A stretch of DNA of 40,004 nucleotides from Firmicutes bacterium UBA6132 (lineage in GTDB: Bacteria > Bacillota_A > Clostridia > Tissierellales > Sedimentibacteraceae), in NCBI GenBank assembly GCA_002435835.1, contig DIVM01000354.1:1-40004 (forward strand), written 5' to 3'. The notes below the pieces were generated by a model. It was not told the DNA's origin. It made no database searches and was given only the letters and a program-made list of their open reading frames with translations. Below are positions 23,933 through 32,490 of this stretch, one piece after another. Position numbers and translations under genes: made by a program. Position 1 is the stretch's first letter. Every line of letters starts with the position of its first letter.

Positions 23933-26392
23933 TTATTTATTATCTGAGTTTTCCTCTAAGGTTTTATTATTTGATTTAAGCTTTTTATCAACAAAATAAA
24001 ATACGCTGTTTTCAGGATATTTTCCATTTTCATCCATAACTCCTGCCTCAACCCCTGTTAGAATTTCAATTCCTTCTTCTATTGTTTTTACTGCATATAT
24101 GTGAAATTTATTTTCTTCGACAGCTTTTATAACTTCATCTTTTAGCATTAAATTATCCACATTTCTTGTAGGAATTATAACTCCCTGTTCTCCTGTTAGA
24201 CCTTTTGCAAAGCAAATGTCAAAAAATCCTTCAATTTTTTCATTAACTCCACCAATTGGCTGTATTTCTCCTCTTTGATCAACAGATCCTGTTACTGCAT
24301 AGCATTGTTTTAAAGGAACACCCGACAAGCTTGAAAGTATGGCATAAAGTTCTGCACTTGATGCGCTATCTCCATCAACGCCTCCATAAAGCTGTTCAAA
24401 TGTTACTTGTGCAGTAAATCCTAATGGTTTTTCCTGTGCAAGCTTTCCTCCAATGTATCCTGCTAATGTTAAAACTCCCTTAGAGTGAATGCTACCACTC
24501 ATACGTGTTTCTCTCTCAATATTTATAATACCTCCCCTTCCCATATAAGTCCTTGCAGTAATACGGGATGGAAGTCCAAAAGTATAGTCAACAGTTTGTA
24601 GTACAAATAATCCATTGAGTTGACCAACAACTGAACCCGATGTGTTTATTACAACTTTATCTTGAATAATTTGCTCCTGCATTTTTTCTTCATACATATT
24701 TAAACGGTACTTTTTATCATTAATTGCCTTTTGTACATGTTCTGAACCTATATATTCAGATTTTTCTTTATTTGCAATAGATGCTGCTTCATAAACAATA
24801 TCCGATATTTCATTAAACTGAGTAGAAAGCTTATTTTGGTCCCCTGCAAGACGTGATCCATATTCTATTATTTTAGCTAATGCAGGTTTATTAAACTCTT
24901 TAAATTTTTCTTTTTTGCAAAGATTGCTTACATATGAAATATATTCTTTAATATTTTCATTTTTCCTATTCATTTCAATATCAAAATTAACTTTTACTTT
25001 AAAGAGTTTTTCAAAATCCTCATCCATTGAAAAAGCCATTAAATACATTGGAGTTCCTATAATAATAATTTTTACGTTTAAAGGAATTGGCTCTGGTTTT
25101 AAAGAAGCAGTAGGTACAAGCCTGTATTGTTCTCCTATGTTTTCGATATTAATTTGACCATACTCAAGTGCTTTTTTTAATGAATCCCATACAAATGGGT
25201 CCATTAAAATATCTTTTGCTTGCATAATAAGATAACCACCGTTTGCTTTATGGATTGAACCAGGTTTAATTAATGTAAAATCTGTATAACTGTTAAAAAT
25301 ATGTGTTTTATATTCAATTTTCCCAAAAACATTGTAATAAGTTGGATTGCTTTCAACAACAACGGGTGCACCGTTTACTGCTTCATTGTTGATAAACAAA
25401 TTTACAGAATATTTGACAAATGGATTTGTTTCATCTTGAGTAGTTAAAACTGTTTCATATTGTAATTCGCCGTCTGACTGTGTATCTTGCTGGGAATCTT
25501 CTTCCGAAGGTTGGTTTAATATGGTGGTAGTGTTTAAAAAACTTTCATAGTTTTCTATAATGTCATTTAATACTTTATTAAGATAAGATACTATTTCTTT
25601 ATTACTTTTATATTTTCTCTTAAGTTTTTTTATATGGGGCTCTGCTGCAACATATGCAGTGTTTTTTTCAAGCTCTATGCTCTGTTCCATAACTTCATTT
25701 TCAAAAATTTGTGCTTCCTTTAGGATTTCATCTATTTTTTTACCTAATTTCACTTTTTGTTCATCAAGTTTTAAACGTTCATCCATTGGAAGCTCACTAT
25801 ATTCTTCTGCTGTCACCTGTTTACCGTTTAATAAGGGGACTAAAAGAATTTTTGTAGTAGTTTGTTTTATACTAAATTTTGATTTATGTGCAAGTTTTTC
25901 TATTTCTTTCAACATTGTTTCTGTTTTATCTCTTACGGACTGAGCTAATTTATCACTTTGAATTTCAAAATCACTACCTTCAAAAGCTTTTGGAATATCT
26001 GTTTTTAAATAAGCAATTAGATTTTCCATATCACTTTTAAATATTTTTCCATGCCCAGCAGGAAGGGACACTGCTATTGGTTTATCCCATTCATTAAAGT
26101 TATTTATATAACACCAGTCTTTTGGTTTTGGACCTTTTAATGCAGCCTGTGTTACAGCTGATTGTGTATATGTATTTTTTCCAGTACCTTGGGAACCTAC
26201 AACAAAAATGTTATATCCTGTAGCATTCATTGATAATCCGAATTCCATTGAACTAACTGCTCTTGACTGTCCAATTACACCATTAAGCAAAGGCTCATCA
26301 AGGGGTGAGCTGCAAAAGTTAAAGTCATCATCAAAATTGCAGCTTTTTTTTAATTTATCCAATGAAACCTTATATTTTTCTGCACTTGTCAT
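23933..26392 (-). CDS. AAA+/Lon-type protease (AAA_32 - Lon C-terminal), copy 2
   Basis: This 819-residue tandem paralogue of the protein at 21352-23814 is collinear over its whole length. Walker A is GSQGTGKN, and the Ser676/Lys719 dyad lies in DGDSAS and VNEKIEG. The last 150 residues are nearly identical between copies up to the tail. Differences cluster in the helical insert (about 170-320), where substrate handling may differ. The start at 26392 (MTSAEKYK) is chosen because GGAGG lies 5 bases upstream; an in-frame ATG at 26410 would precede that site. It carries its own terminator, and its promoter region shares TTAAGGGTATA and TATAAATAAT with that of copy 1. Confidence 0.9.
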   Translation of the reverse strand: MTSAEKYKVSLDKLKKSCNFDDDFNFCSSPLDEPLLNGVIGQSRAVSSMEFGLSMNATGYNIFVVGSQGTGKNTYTQSAVTQAALKGPKPKDWCYINNFNEWDKPIAVSLPAGHGKIFKSDMENLIAYLKTDIPKAFEGSDFEIQSDKLAQSVRDKTETMLKEIEKLAHKSKFSIKQTTTKILLVPLLNGKQVTAEEYSELPMDERLKLDEQKVKLGKKIDEILKEAQIFENEVMEQSIELEKNTAYVAAEPHIKKLKRKYKSNKEIVSYLNKVLNDIIENYESFLNTTTILNQPSEEDSQQDTQSDGELQYETVLTTQDETNPFVKYSVNLFINNEAVNGAPVVVESNPTYYNVFGKIEYKTHIFNSYTDFTLIKPGSIHKANGGYLIMQAKDILMDPFVWDSLKKALEYGQINIENIGEQYRLVPTASLKPEPIPLNVKIIIIGTPMYLMAFSMDEDFEKLFKVKVNFDIEMNRKNENIKEYISYVSNLCKKEKFKEFNKPALAKIIEYGSRLAGDQNKLSTQFNEISDIVYEAASIANKEKSEYIGSEHVQKAINDKKYRLNMYEEKMQEQIIQDKVVINTSGSVVGQLNGLFVLQTVDYTFGLPSRITARTYMGRGGIINIERETRMSGSIHSKGVLTLAGYIGGKLAQEKPLGFTAQVTFEQLYGGVDGDSASSAELYAILSSLSGVPLKQCYAVTGSVDQRGEIQPIGGVNEKIEGFFDICFAKGLTGEQGVIIPTRNVDNLMLKDEVIKAVEENKFHIYAVKTIEEGIEILTGVEAGVMDENGKYPENSVFYFVDKKLKSNNKTLEENSDNK

Positions 26393-26594
26393 ATCAGCCT
26401 CCAGCATCATATTTTTAATAAAATATTATTTATAAATTTATACCCTTAACAATCAATTTTTTAAAACTTACTGCTTAGAGTAGTACTTATATTAATACTA
26501 TAATATGAGATAACTTTAAAAATAATGAAAATTAATGAGTGAATTTACTGATATACTTTATATCAACTAACTCAGACCTTAAATTTCAAACAAA

Positions 26595-26636
26595 AAAGGC
26601 TTCAAGTTATTAGATGATTCTCTAACTTGAAACCTT
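26595..26636 (-). terminator. terminator of the GerMN lipoprotein gene
   Basis: In the minus direction, AAGGTTTCAAGTTA pairs with TAACTTGAAGCCTT and TTTTGTTTG follows, a few bases after the stop. The rest of the 250-base gap up to 26411 is AT-rich and holds the presumed promoter of Lon-like copy 2. Confidence 0.85.
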
Positions 26637-26641
26637 AAAAC

Positions 26642-27262
26642 TTATTCGCCTTTTAATGAAAGTGCATCATCTATTGTTTTGTCATCTACATAAATATTTA
26701 CTGATTTAACATTGTCAAACTGCATAGCTGTTTCTTCGATTTGAGCTTTTACTCTTGGGCCATCCATTACACCGCCAAGAACAAAATTTCCTGAAAGACG
26801 AATTTCTGCAATGTCATCTTTTATTTCAGCGCTATCAACAGTTAAATTAGATTGATATAATGCATTATATAATCCTGCCTCACCATAGAACTGATCCTTG
26901 ATGGATAAAAGATTATTTAAAGTAGCTTCTAATGGATTGATGCTTGGTGTTATATCAAGTTCAACTGGAATCAAGCTGTCACCAGTTTCTAACTTTTTAC
27001 CGCCTTTACCATTGTCCTCAATGGCTACTAAATATATATTTGTCTTTGTGATTTGATAATTTTCATTTTCATTATTTGCTTGACTATTATTAGCATCTTC
27101 ATCTGTTGGCTTATTTATAGTTGCTTCACCATCTTCTTCAACGTCCATGTCTTTTTGAACATCCTCTACAACATCTTGTTTTTCATTTTCTTTCTCATCA
27201 CTACATCCAGCGATTACAAAAGCTAATAATAAAACTAATATTATTATATTTATTTTTTTCAT
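26642..27262 (-). CDS. GerMN-domain lipoprotein
   Basis: This 206-residue protein has a lipoprotein signal peptide with lipobox VIAGC (Cys20), an acidic Asn/Glu/Asp-rich linker (21-70) and a GerMN domain (about 72-200). The domain shows NPLEATLNNLL, LTVDSAEIKDDIAEIRLSG and FDNVKSVNIYVD. GerM of Bacillus, with two such domains, works in sporulation and germination; single-domain lipoproteins occur widely in Firmicutes, where their role is less clear. The start follows AAGGGA. It is probably monocistronic. Confidence 0.88.
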   Translation of the reverse strand: MKKINIIILVLLLAFVIAGCSDEKENEKQDVVEDVQKDMDVEEDGEATINKPTDEDANNSQANNENENYQITKTNIYLVAIEDNGKGGKKLETGDSLIPVELDITPSINPLEATLNNLLSIKDQFYGEAGLYNALYQSNLTVDSAEIKDDIAEIRLSGNFVLGGVMDGPRVKAQIEETAMQFDNVKSVNIYVDDKTIDDALSLKGE

Positions 27263-27372
27263 ATGTAATTCCCTTCTTGTCTTTTGTCATTTTTAATTTT
27301 GGTATTTGCTAAGGAAATTATATTATACCTTATGATATGCCTAAAAATTAAACACAAGAACGCTGTTTGAAC

Positions 27373-27954
<582 letters not shown>

Positions 27955-28018
27955 GTTAGTTTCTCCCTTATTGTTTTAACTCATGATTGTAAAAATTTAA
28001 TCACAATTATTGTTAAGC

Positions 28019-28552
28019 TTAATTAATCAGCAACCCCATTAATATTGAGTCATAAAATTCACCATTCATGAATAAATCTCTTTTTAATATTCCTTCTTCA
28101 GTAAAACCAAATTTTTTATATAAATGTATGCCCCTTGTATTGTCACTTCTTACTTTCAAATTGATTTTTCTTACTATCCCTGAATTTTTACTCCAGTCTA
28201 TTAAATATTTTAATAGTTCTTCACCTATTCCATTTCCCCAGTATTCTTTAAGTATGCTTATTCCGAATTCACCAACATGAGCCGTTCTTTTTCTTAGACC
28301 TCCAGAAAAGTTTAAATTTCCAATTACTTTACCATTAACTTCTGCTAAAATTGATAGAGCGTTTTCTTTTTTTGATATACTTTCGATGAATTCTTCTTCC
28401 TGTTCTACACTTAACTCAAACTCCCCTATTCCAAATGTTAAATAATCTGATTCTCCACCTATAACATTGAGATATTCTATTAATGCTTTTGCATCGGACT
28501 TAATTGATTTTCTGATTATTACTTTTTCATTATTGATCATCATTTCTTTCAT
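28019..28552 (-). CDS. GNAT-family N-acetyltransferase
   Basis: This 177-residue protein has the GNAT fold: IRKSIKSDAKALIEYLN start (13-29), the acetyl-CoA loop EYWGNGIGEELLKYLIDWS and a late NTRGIHLYKKFGFTEEGILKRD. This arrangement is that of RimJ/RimL or YjaB-like acetyltransferases with unknown small-molecule or peptide acceptors. The start at 28552 has GGGAG upstream. It appears to be a single gene. Confidence 0.88.
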   Translation of the reverse strand: MKEMMINNEKVIIRKSIKSDAKALIEYLNVIGGESDYLTFGIGEFELSVEQEEEFIESISKKENALSILAEVNGKVIGNLNFSGGLRKRTAHVGEFGISILKEYWGNGIGEELLKYLIDWSKNSGIVRKINLKVRSDNTRGIHLYKKFGFTEEGILKRDLFMNGEFYDSILMGLLIN

Positions 28553-28651
28553 TCACGCGTCTCCCTTGAAATTATTCTTTAAGTATTGATTATATCAATG
28601 CTGTTGCTTATTTAAAACATAGCCATAAAGTTCATCATAACATGCCTTCAA

Positions 28652-29656
28652 TTATAAATTTAACATAATTGTTTGTTCCGTTAATTTTTCTTTATAAATT
28701 CCAACTATGCTCATTTCAATTTCTTTGAGATTTTTAAAGTACATTCTTGTAAATATGTGATTTACGGGATAACCATGCTTTCCTAAGTTTTTTTCACCTT
28801 TTGTGTATAGATTTATGGCTTGATCAGAACCTCCTATAATCCCTATTGATGCTGCACTACTTGCACAAGTTTGATTTTCTTCATCAACCTGTTTTATTTC
28901 ATCTAAAAAAAGGCGTTCATCTCCTTGCAGTTCTGGTGCTAATTCATAATTAAATCCTGCGTAATAATATGGGTTATTTTCCTCAAATTGTGGAAATGTT
29001 TCTCGGGCATTATATTTTTTTACATCATATATATAAAGATAATATGTTTTATTAGTTAATGGATGCGTAAATTCCTGTTCATATTCTTCTTCAGACATTT
29101 GTAAATCAATTTTAAAATGCTTTTTAATTGGAATGATATATTCTGTTTTTGAAGTGGTTAATTTTAATGTGATTATTTCTTTATCCGGATTGTTATTAAA
29201 TTTTACGTGTATTCGCTTGCACTGAAACGAAATATCATTTCCCCTAAGAAAATCATATTCATTTTTCATTTCAATTAATTGATTATTTTCATTTTCATAT
29301 TTATTTGAACAGCTTATATAAAATGAAGAACAACCACTATTGTTCATTGTTAATTCATCATTGATATAAATATTTTTAATGGGTAAATCTTTAAACGGTA
29401 AAATATCTTCTAAAAAAAGACGGTCTTCCTCTGTCATATCATTTATTTTATGCTCATATTTTTCTATAAAGCTATTAATTATTTTGTTATCCATTAAAGA
29501 AATTATATCTATTGTAACTCCATATGAAAATTTATAAATCGTAGGAATATAATATTGTTTACTATCATATAAAAAGTTCCAATTAACTTTTTGTGGTATT
29601 CCAACATCTCCATTTTGCCTTTTATCCCAAAAGTTTTGATTAAAATATACATTCAT
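28652..29656 (-). CDS. uncharacterised 334-residue protein with IGIIGGSD motif
   Basis: I do not recognise a named family. The protein is soluble, without signal peptide, rich in Tyr, Asn, Glu and Lys, with scattered Cys (109, 116, 146, 264). A beta-rich N-terminal half ends near 185. A middle segment, FTHPLTNKTYYLYIYDVKKY (196-215), resembles a two-strand domain of the 'prokaryotic ubiquitous unknown' type. Residues 266-278 read SSAASIGIIGGSD, strikingly like the GIIGGADGPT segment of sodium-pumping decarboxylase beta subunits; the rest is unrelated to them. The start follows AGGAGA. It is the last gene of a unit with two membrane-protein genes behind a putative ECF-type promoter (30981-31005). 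Confidence 0.75.
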   Translation of the reverse strand: MNVYFNQNFWDKRQNGDVGIPQKVNWNFLYDSKQYYIPTIYKFSYGVTIDIISLMDNKIINSFIEKYEHKINDMTEEDRLFLEDILPFKDLPIKNIYINDELTMNNSGCSSFYISCSNKYENENNQLIEMKNEYDFLRGNDISFQCKRIHVKFNNNPDKEIITLKLTTSKTEYIIPIKKHFKIDLQMSEEEYEQEFTHPLTNKTYYLYIYDVKKYNARETFPQFEENNPYYYAGFNYELAPELQGDERLFLDEIKQVDEENQTCASSAASIGIIGGSDQAINLYTKGEKNLGKHGYPVNHIFTRMYFKNLKEIEMSIVGIYKEKLTEQTIMLNL

Positions 29657-29676
29657 TATTTTCTCCTATTAGTAAA

Positions 29677-29793
29677 TCAATTATTTAGAATTTTTTTCTT
29701 ATTCTCAATAAAAGCATCAAATTCTGTAATTAATTTTTCATCTTCCGATTGACCTACAATTTTCCATATGGAATACTTGGTTCCTGGGACGAT
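29677..29793 (-). pseudogene. out-of-frame coding remnant after the membrane-protein gene
   Basis: In a different frame from the gene at 29754-30203, and overlapping its end, 38 codons without a start spell a plausible protein tail: KYSIWKIVGQSEDEKLITEF, then DAFIENKKKILNN and a stop. A stop codon lies directly before it in the same frame. It looks like a C-terminal tail detached by a frameshift, or the end of a lost gene. Its amphipathic, Lys/Glu-rich composition is unlike random AT-rich DNA. Confidence 0.5.
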
Positions 29794-30203
29794 TTATAAA
29801 AACTTGTAATTATTGAATATCCTAATATTAATTGAAAAATATCCATAAAACTCGAATTACCATTTTTTATTAATAAACCAGCAGGAACAGATAAAATAGA
29901 ATCAGTCATATAATAAATCATTATTCCTAATGAAAAATATAATGCTGGAATTGCAATTATTAATAACTTTGGCAAGTTTATTTTCCATGAGCCTTCCTTT
30001 TTCATTTCAGCAATTAAATTATCCAATCCTAATATTATACCTATGAATAAATTAATGATATATTTGCCTATTAATAAATAAGCAGTATTCATATACCTCA
30101 AATAACTATTTTCAAACCTCGCATTAATAAAATTCTTTAAATATAACAGTGCAACTATTAAAACAATATAAACAAAGTATTTAAGACATATTTTCCTATC
30201 CAT
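29754..30203 (-). CDS. uncharacterised four-span membrane protein
   Basis: This 149-residue protein has hydrophobic segments at about 7-24, 40-60, 75-97 and 117-134 and no recognised family. The start at 30203 is chosen because GGAGG lies 5 bases upstream; a frame starting 4 codons earlier would include that site. It overlaps the end of the preceding gene by 8 bases, so the pair is translationally coupled and may form a complex. Its C-terminus (SSQEPSIPYGKL) may be a frameshifted tail: an adjacent frame continues with a better-looking coding sequence. A decayed piece of a paralogue is at 32253-32312. Confidence 0.7.
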   Translation of the reverse strand: MDRKICLKYFVYIVLIVALLYLKNFINARFENSYLRYMNTAYLLIGKYIINLFIGIILGLDNLIAEMKKEGSWKINLPKLLIIAIPALYFSLGIMIYYMTDSILSVPAGLLIKNGNSSFMDIFQLILGYSIITSFYKSSQEPSIPYGKL

Positions 30204-30846
30204 AATTGCCTCCAATATACTTCTTTAATATTTCATCAACTTGATTTTTATCATCAAAGTTGACGTTTAAATTTATAGTTTCTGATTCAGTAATAATAAT
30301 CAAATCATAATGATTGCCTTTTTCAAAAAATCTTTTCTCATAAGCACTGTCCCATTTATAATCAATTATTTTCTTCCATGCAAGCAATTTACCACTTATA
30401 AGTATCCCAGATTCATATATAGTATTTTGCTGATACCATATATAAAAATTAAATATAGAATAACAAAATGAAGAAGTAATCCATAACAAAGACCTATATA
30501 ATTGACTTTGATAAATAGACAAATAAAGATGTTTTATAATATTTTTTTCATAATAATACAATCTTAAGTTTTCTATATATTTGAAATTGAATAATTGAAA
30601 TATACTCCGATCATAATCATCACCTATTAAATTATATAATTTAAAATAATTATTTAATAACATAAAAAACCAAATCATACCTATTGTTAAAAAAACTATT
30701 CCAAATATAAAGCTACTTAAACTTCTGCTTAGCTTAATGAGTTCTATATTCTGTCTTTTATTTCTTACCACTTTATTTCTATATATCTGGATTAATGTTA
30801 AGAGAATTGTTACAATTATTATTAGGAAATATACGTTTTGAATCAA
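30196..30846 (-). CDS. membrane protein with C-terminal DUF5673-like domain
   Basis: This 216-residue protein has hydrophobic segments at about 3-18, 43-66 and 115-137, then a cytoplasmic-looking tail. The tail (about 141-216) reads TIYESGILISGKLLAWKKI, WDSAYEKR.. and DLIIITESETINLNV, the pattern of small bPH/DUF5673-like domains. Function is unknown. The start is a TTG at 30846, supported by AAGGGGG 8 bases upstream. It is the first gene of a three-gene unit (with the 149- and 334-residue proteins). An ECF-type promoter candidate lies about 135-160 bases upstream. Confidence 0.7.
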   Translation of the reverse strand: MIQNVYFLIIIVTILLTLIQIYRNKVVRNKRQNIELIKLSRSLSSFIFGIVFLTIGMIWFFMLLNNYFKLYNLIGDDYDRSIFQLFNFKYIENLRLYYYEKNIIKHLYLSIYQSQLYRSLLWITSSFCYSIFNFYIWYQQNTIYESGILISGKLLAWKKIIDYKWDSAYEKRFFEKGNHYDLIIITESETINLNVNFDDKNQVDEILKKYIGGNYG

Positions 30847-30980
30847 TATGTTTACCCCCTTGAATATTTAATAGCCTTTTTAATTAAATACATAAGATTA
30901 TTTTAACTGACTCATTGCTAAAGGCAATTGCATACGGATCAGTCTTGTCATATCTGAAAATTACGAGTATTATTTTATAA

Positions 30981-31005
30981 GACGTTATTTTTATAATAAA
31001 GTTCC
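30981..31005 (-). promoter_or_regulatory. ECF sigma-type promoter element, copy A
   Basis: In the minus direction, GGAAC (plus 31001-31005) and CGTC (plus 30981-30984) are 16 bp apart with a T/A-rich start to the spacer, the classical ECF sigma promoter layout. Identity with copies B and C extends about 15 bases on each side (TTACCA upstream, AAAATAATACTCG downstream). It would drive the three-gene unit starting at 30846. Confidence 0.65.
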
Positions 31006-31017
31006 AATGATGGTAAA

Positions 31018-31060
31018 AAAGTAAGCATCAAATTATATATTGTAATTTGACGCTTACTTT
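31018..31060 (-). terminator. terminator after the immunity-like gene
   Basis: In the minus direction, AAAGTAAGCGTCAAATT pairs with AATTTGATGCTTACTTT around an AT loop and is followed by TTTT. It lies about 115 bases after the truncated immunity-like gene and just upstream of promoter element A. Confidence 0.82.
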
Positions 31061-31174
31061 ATGTACATATTCCCTATATGTCTTTAATATCTATTTATCT
31101 CTAAATTTTTTTTGAAATCAACGTGAGAAATTTAAACATATTCACATGCCATTGTTTGTTCGCTGTTGTTTTCA

Positions 31175-31432
31175 TCAGGCAAAGACATCTACATGTATTT
31201 TACCCCTTGCCCATGATTCACAGAGCTCCAAACATATTCTTGGTCTTAATTCGTTTGGATATTTTTCTTCAAATTGTTTTAAAGGCAGTTTTGCACAATC
31301 CAGCGCCCACATTACAAGTGTACGGTGATTTTGTAATTGAATGAGTTTTATCAACTCCTGCAAACATTCACTGTCTCGCGAAAACAACATTTTATTTCTT
31401 TTTTTAAATTTAATTTCTACATCTGAAAACAT
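31175..31432 (-). pseudogene. truncated Imm5-like putative immunity protein
   Basis: This 85-residue protein reads MFSDVEIKFKKRNKMLFSRD, then ECLQELIKLI, HRTLVMWALDCA and WARGKI. These match the N-terminal half of the Imm-5-like 'putative immunity protein' family as I remember it. Members are normally much longer and continue after WARG.. with a second helical half; here a stop comes 7 codons later and the following DNA shows no homologous continuation. The start at 31432 follows AAGGCGG. No toxin gene is near. It may be a non-functional remnant, or a short variant that still folds. Confidence 0.55.
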
Positions 31433-31546
31433 AATGTTAATCCGCCTTTGATATATTTTTATCAATTTCTTACACCAATATTAGCACCAAGTGAATATAA
31501 TATTTTTTTATCTTTTGTATAACCACACGATACAGCTATCTTATAA

Positions 31547-31678
31547 CTATCTCGAATTTTTATTAATATAAATATTTAACGCTTGAATTGCTTTGAATGA
31601 TAAAGAAATTGCAGACATATAAAACAAAATTTCTAATATACCTTTAATTGAACCAAAAGCAATCATTAAATAAGTCAT
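31547..31678 (-). CDS. possible small membrane protein (43 residues)
   Basis: A 44-codon frame between the immunity-like and zinc-ribbon genes encodes MTYLMIAFGSIKGILEILF, then YMSAISLSFKAIQALNIYI and NKNSR. It has one clear hydrophobic segment and a positive C-terminal tail. The ribosome site is weak (TTTAGG directly before the ATG; an alternative ATG lies 4 codons on). It may be a real small protein or the end of a decayed membrane-protein gene. No family is recognised. Confidence 0.35.
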   Translation of the reverse strand: MTYLMIAFGSIKGILEILFYMSAISLSFKAIQALNIYINKNSR

Positions 31679-31713
31679 TCCTAAATACCCCTTATTAAAT
31701 ATTGTAAAATTTT

Positions 31714-32160
31714 TTATATTTCTTTTCCACAGCTCTTGCAGAATTTTGCATCCTCATCATTTAAGCTATGACAATTTCTGCATCTTATTTTTATTACTTC
31801 CTTTTCTTCATTTGATTTAGAGAAATTTTCAACAACATCTATATTGCTTAGAACATCATTAATCATTCCGCCCTTCGCCTCATTAAATGGTTTTAAATCT
31901 TCTCTCGCTTTTTCTGGATCAAGCAATATGCCAGAACCTGCTGCTCCTTGTGCACCTATTCTTAGTACAACTGAACCAGCAATCATGAGAACCATGCCAA
32001 GCACTGAATTCATAAAGGAAGGCTCCCTGCTTGCACCAAATGGATCATTCATAAACATTGCTACTGAAAAAAATACTGAAATGAAAAGTATAAAACCTAA
32101 AACTGTCATTCCAAGTCCAATATAATAAGTCACTTTTCTTTGTTTTGTAATCTTTGCCAT
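31714..32160 (-). CDS. zinc-ribbon membrane protein
   Basis: This 148-residue protein has two membrane spans (about 11-36 and 50-70), a polar linker and a C-terminal zinc ribbon: Cys127-x2-Cys130 and Cys141-x2-Cys144 (RCRNCHSLNDEDAKFCKSCG). Such proteins are common in Firmicutes and have no single known role. The start at 32160 has GAAAGGAT upstream. An ECF-type promoter element (copy C) lies about 185 bases upstream, with a gene remnant in between, so this gene may have inherited a promoter that once served another. Confidence 0.8.
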   Translation of the reverse strand: MAKITKQRKVTYYIGLGMTVLGFILFISVFFSVAMFMNDPFGASREPSFMNSVLGMVLMIAGSVVLRIGAQGAAGSGILLDPEKAREDLKPFNEAKGGMINDVLSNIDVVENFSKSNEEKEVIKIRCRNCHSLNDEDAKFCKSCGKEI

Positions 32161-32252
32161 ATAATCAATCCTTTCTAATATTTTTAAATTTTAAATTTTA
32201 ATTTTAAATTAAATACTATACTTAATAACTCCATTTATTTCTCTATATTAAT

Positions 32253-32312
32253 TTTATAAAAACTTGTGATAATTAAATATCCAAATATTAATTAGAAAAT
32301 ATTTATAAAATC
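32253..32312 (-). pseudogene. decayed fragment of a paralogue of the 149-residue membrane protein
   Basis: Translation gives DFINIF-stop-LIFGYLIITSFYK, against SFMDIFQLILGYSIITSFYK in the intact gene at 29754-30203: 14 of 20 positions are identical, with a Gln codon changed to TAA. The DNA is also similar. The fragment lies about 35 bases downstream of promoter element C. The rest of the gene is gone. Confidence 0.72.
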
Positions 32313-32345
32313 ATCTTTTTTTTACGGTCGGGTATTATTTAATTC

Positions 32346-32370
32346 GACGTAATTCATTTAAAAAGGTTCC
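32346..32370 (-). promoter_or_regulatory. ECF sigma-type promoter element, copy C
   Basis: In the minus direction, GGAAC (plus 32366-32370) and CGTC (plus 32346-32349) are 16 bp apart, followed by AATTAAATAATACCCG, close to copies A and B. TTCCAAGTAATTGGAA next to the -35 element is a palindrome in this copy. It points toward the membrane-protein remnant and the zinc-ribbon gene. The remaining sequence up to the Uma2 gene is AT-rich and holds nothing else I recognise. Confidence 0.6.
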
Positions 32371-32490
32371 AAGTAATTGGAAAAAATAAAAGATGAAATA
32401 AACTTGGATAAAACTGTTAATAATATTGATATGTTAATTTTTATTTGCTATACTTTAATTAAAATTTAGATTTTATAGTTGGAGGTAGAA

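Noticed and set aside
30900..30960. Short minus-strand frame (MTRLIRMQLPLAMSQLK) just downstream of promoter copy A
   Set aside because: Only 17 codons with no clear ribosome site and no family. It could be a leader peptide of the three-gene unit, but nothing else supports it.
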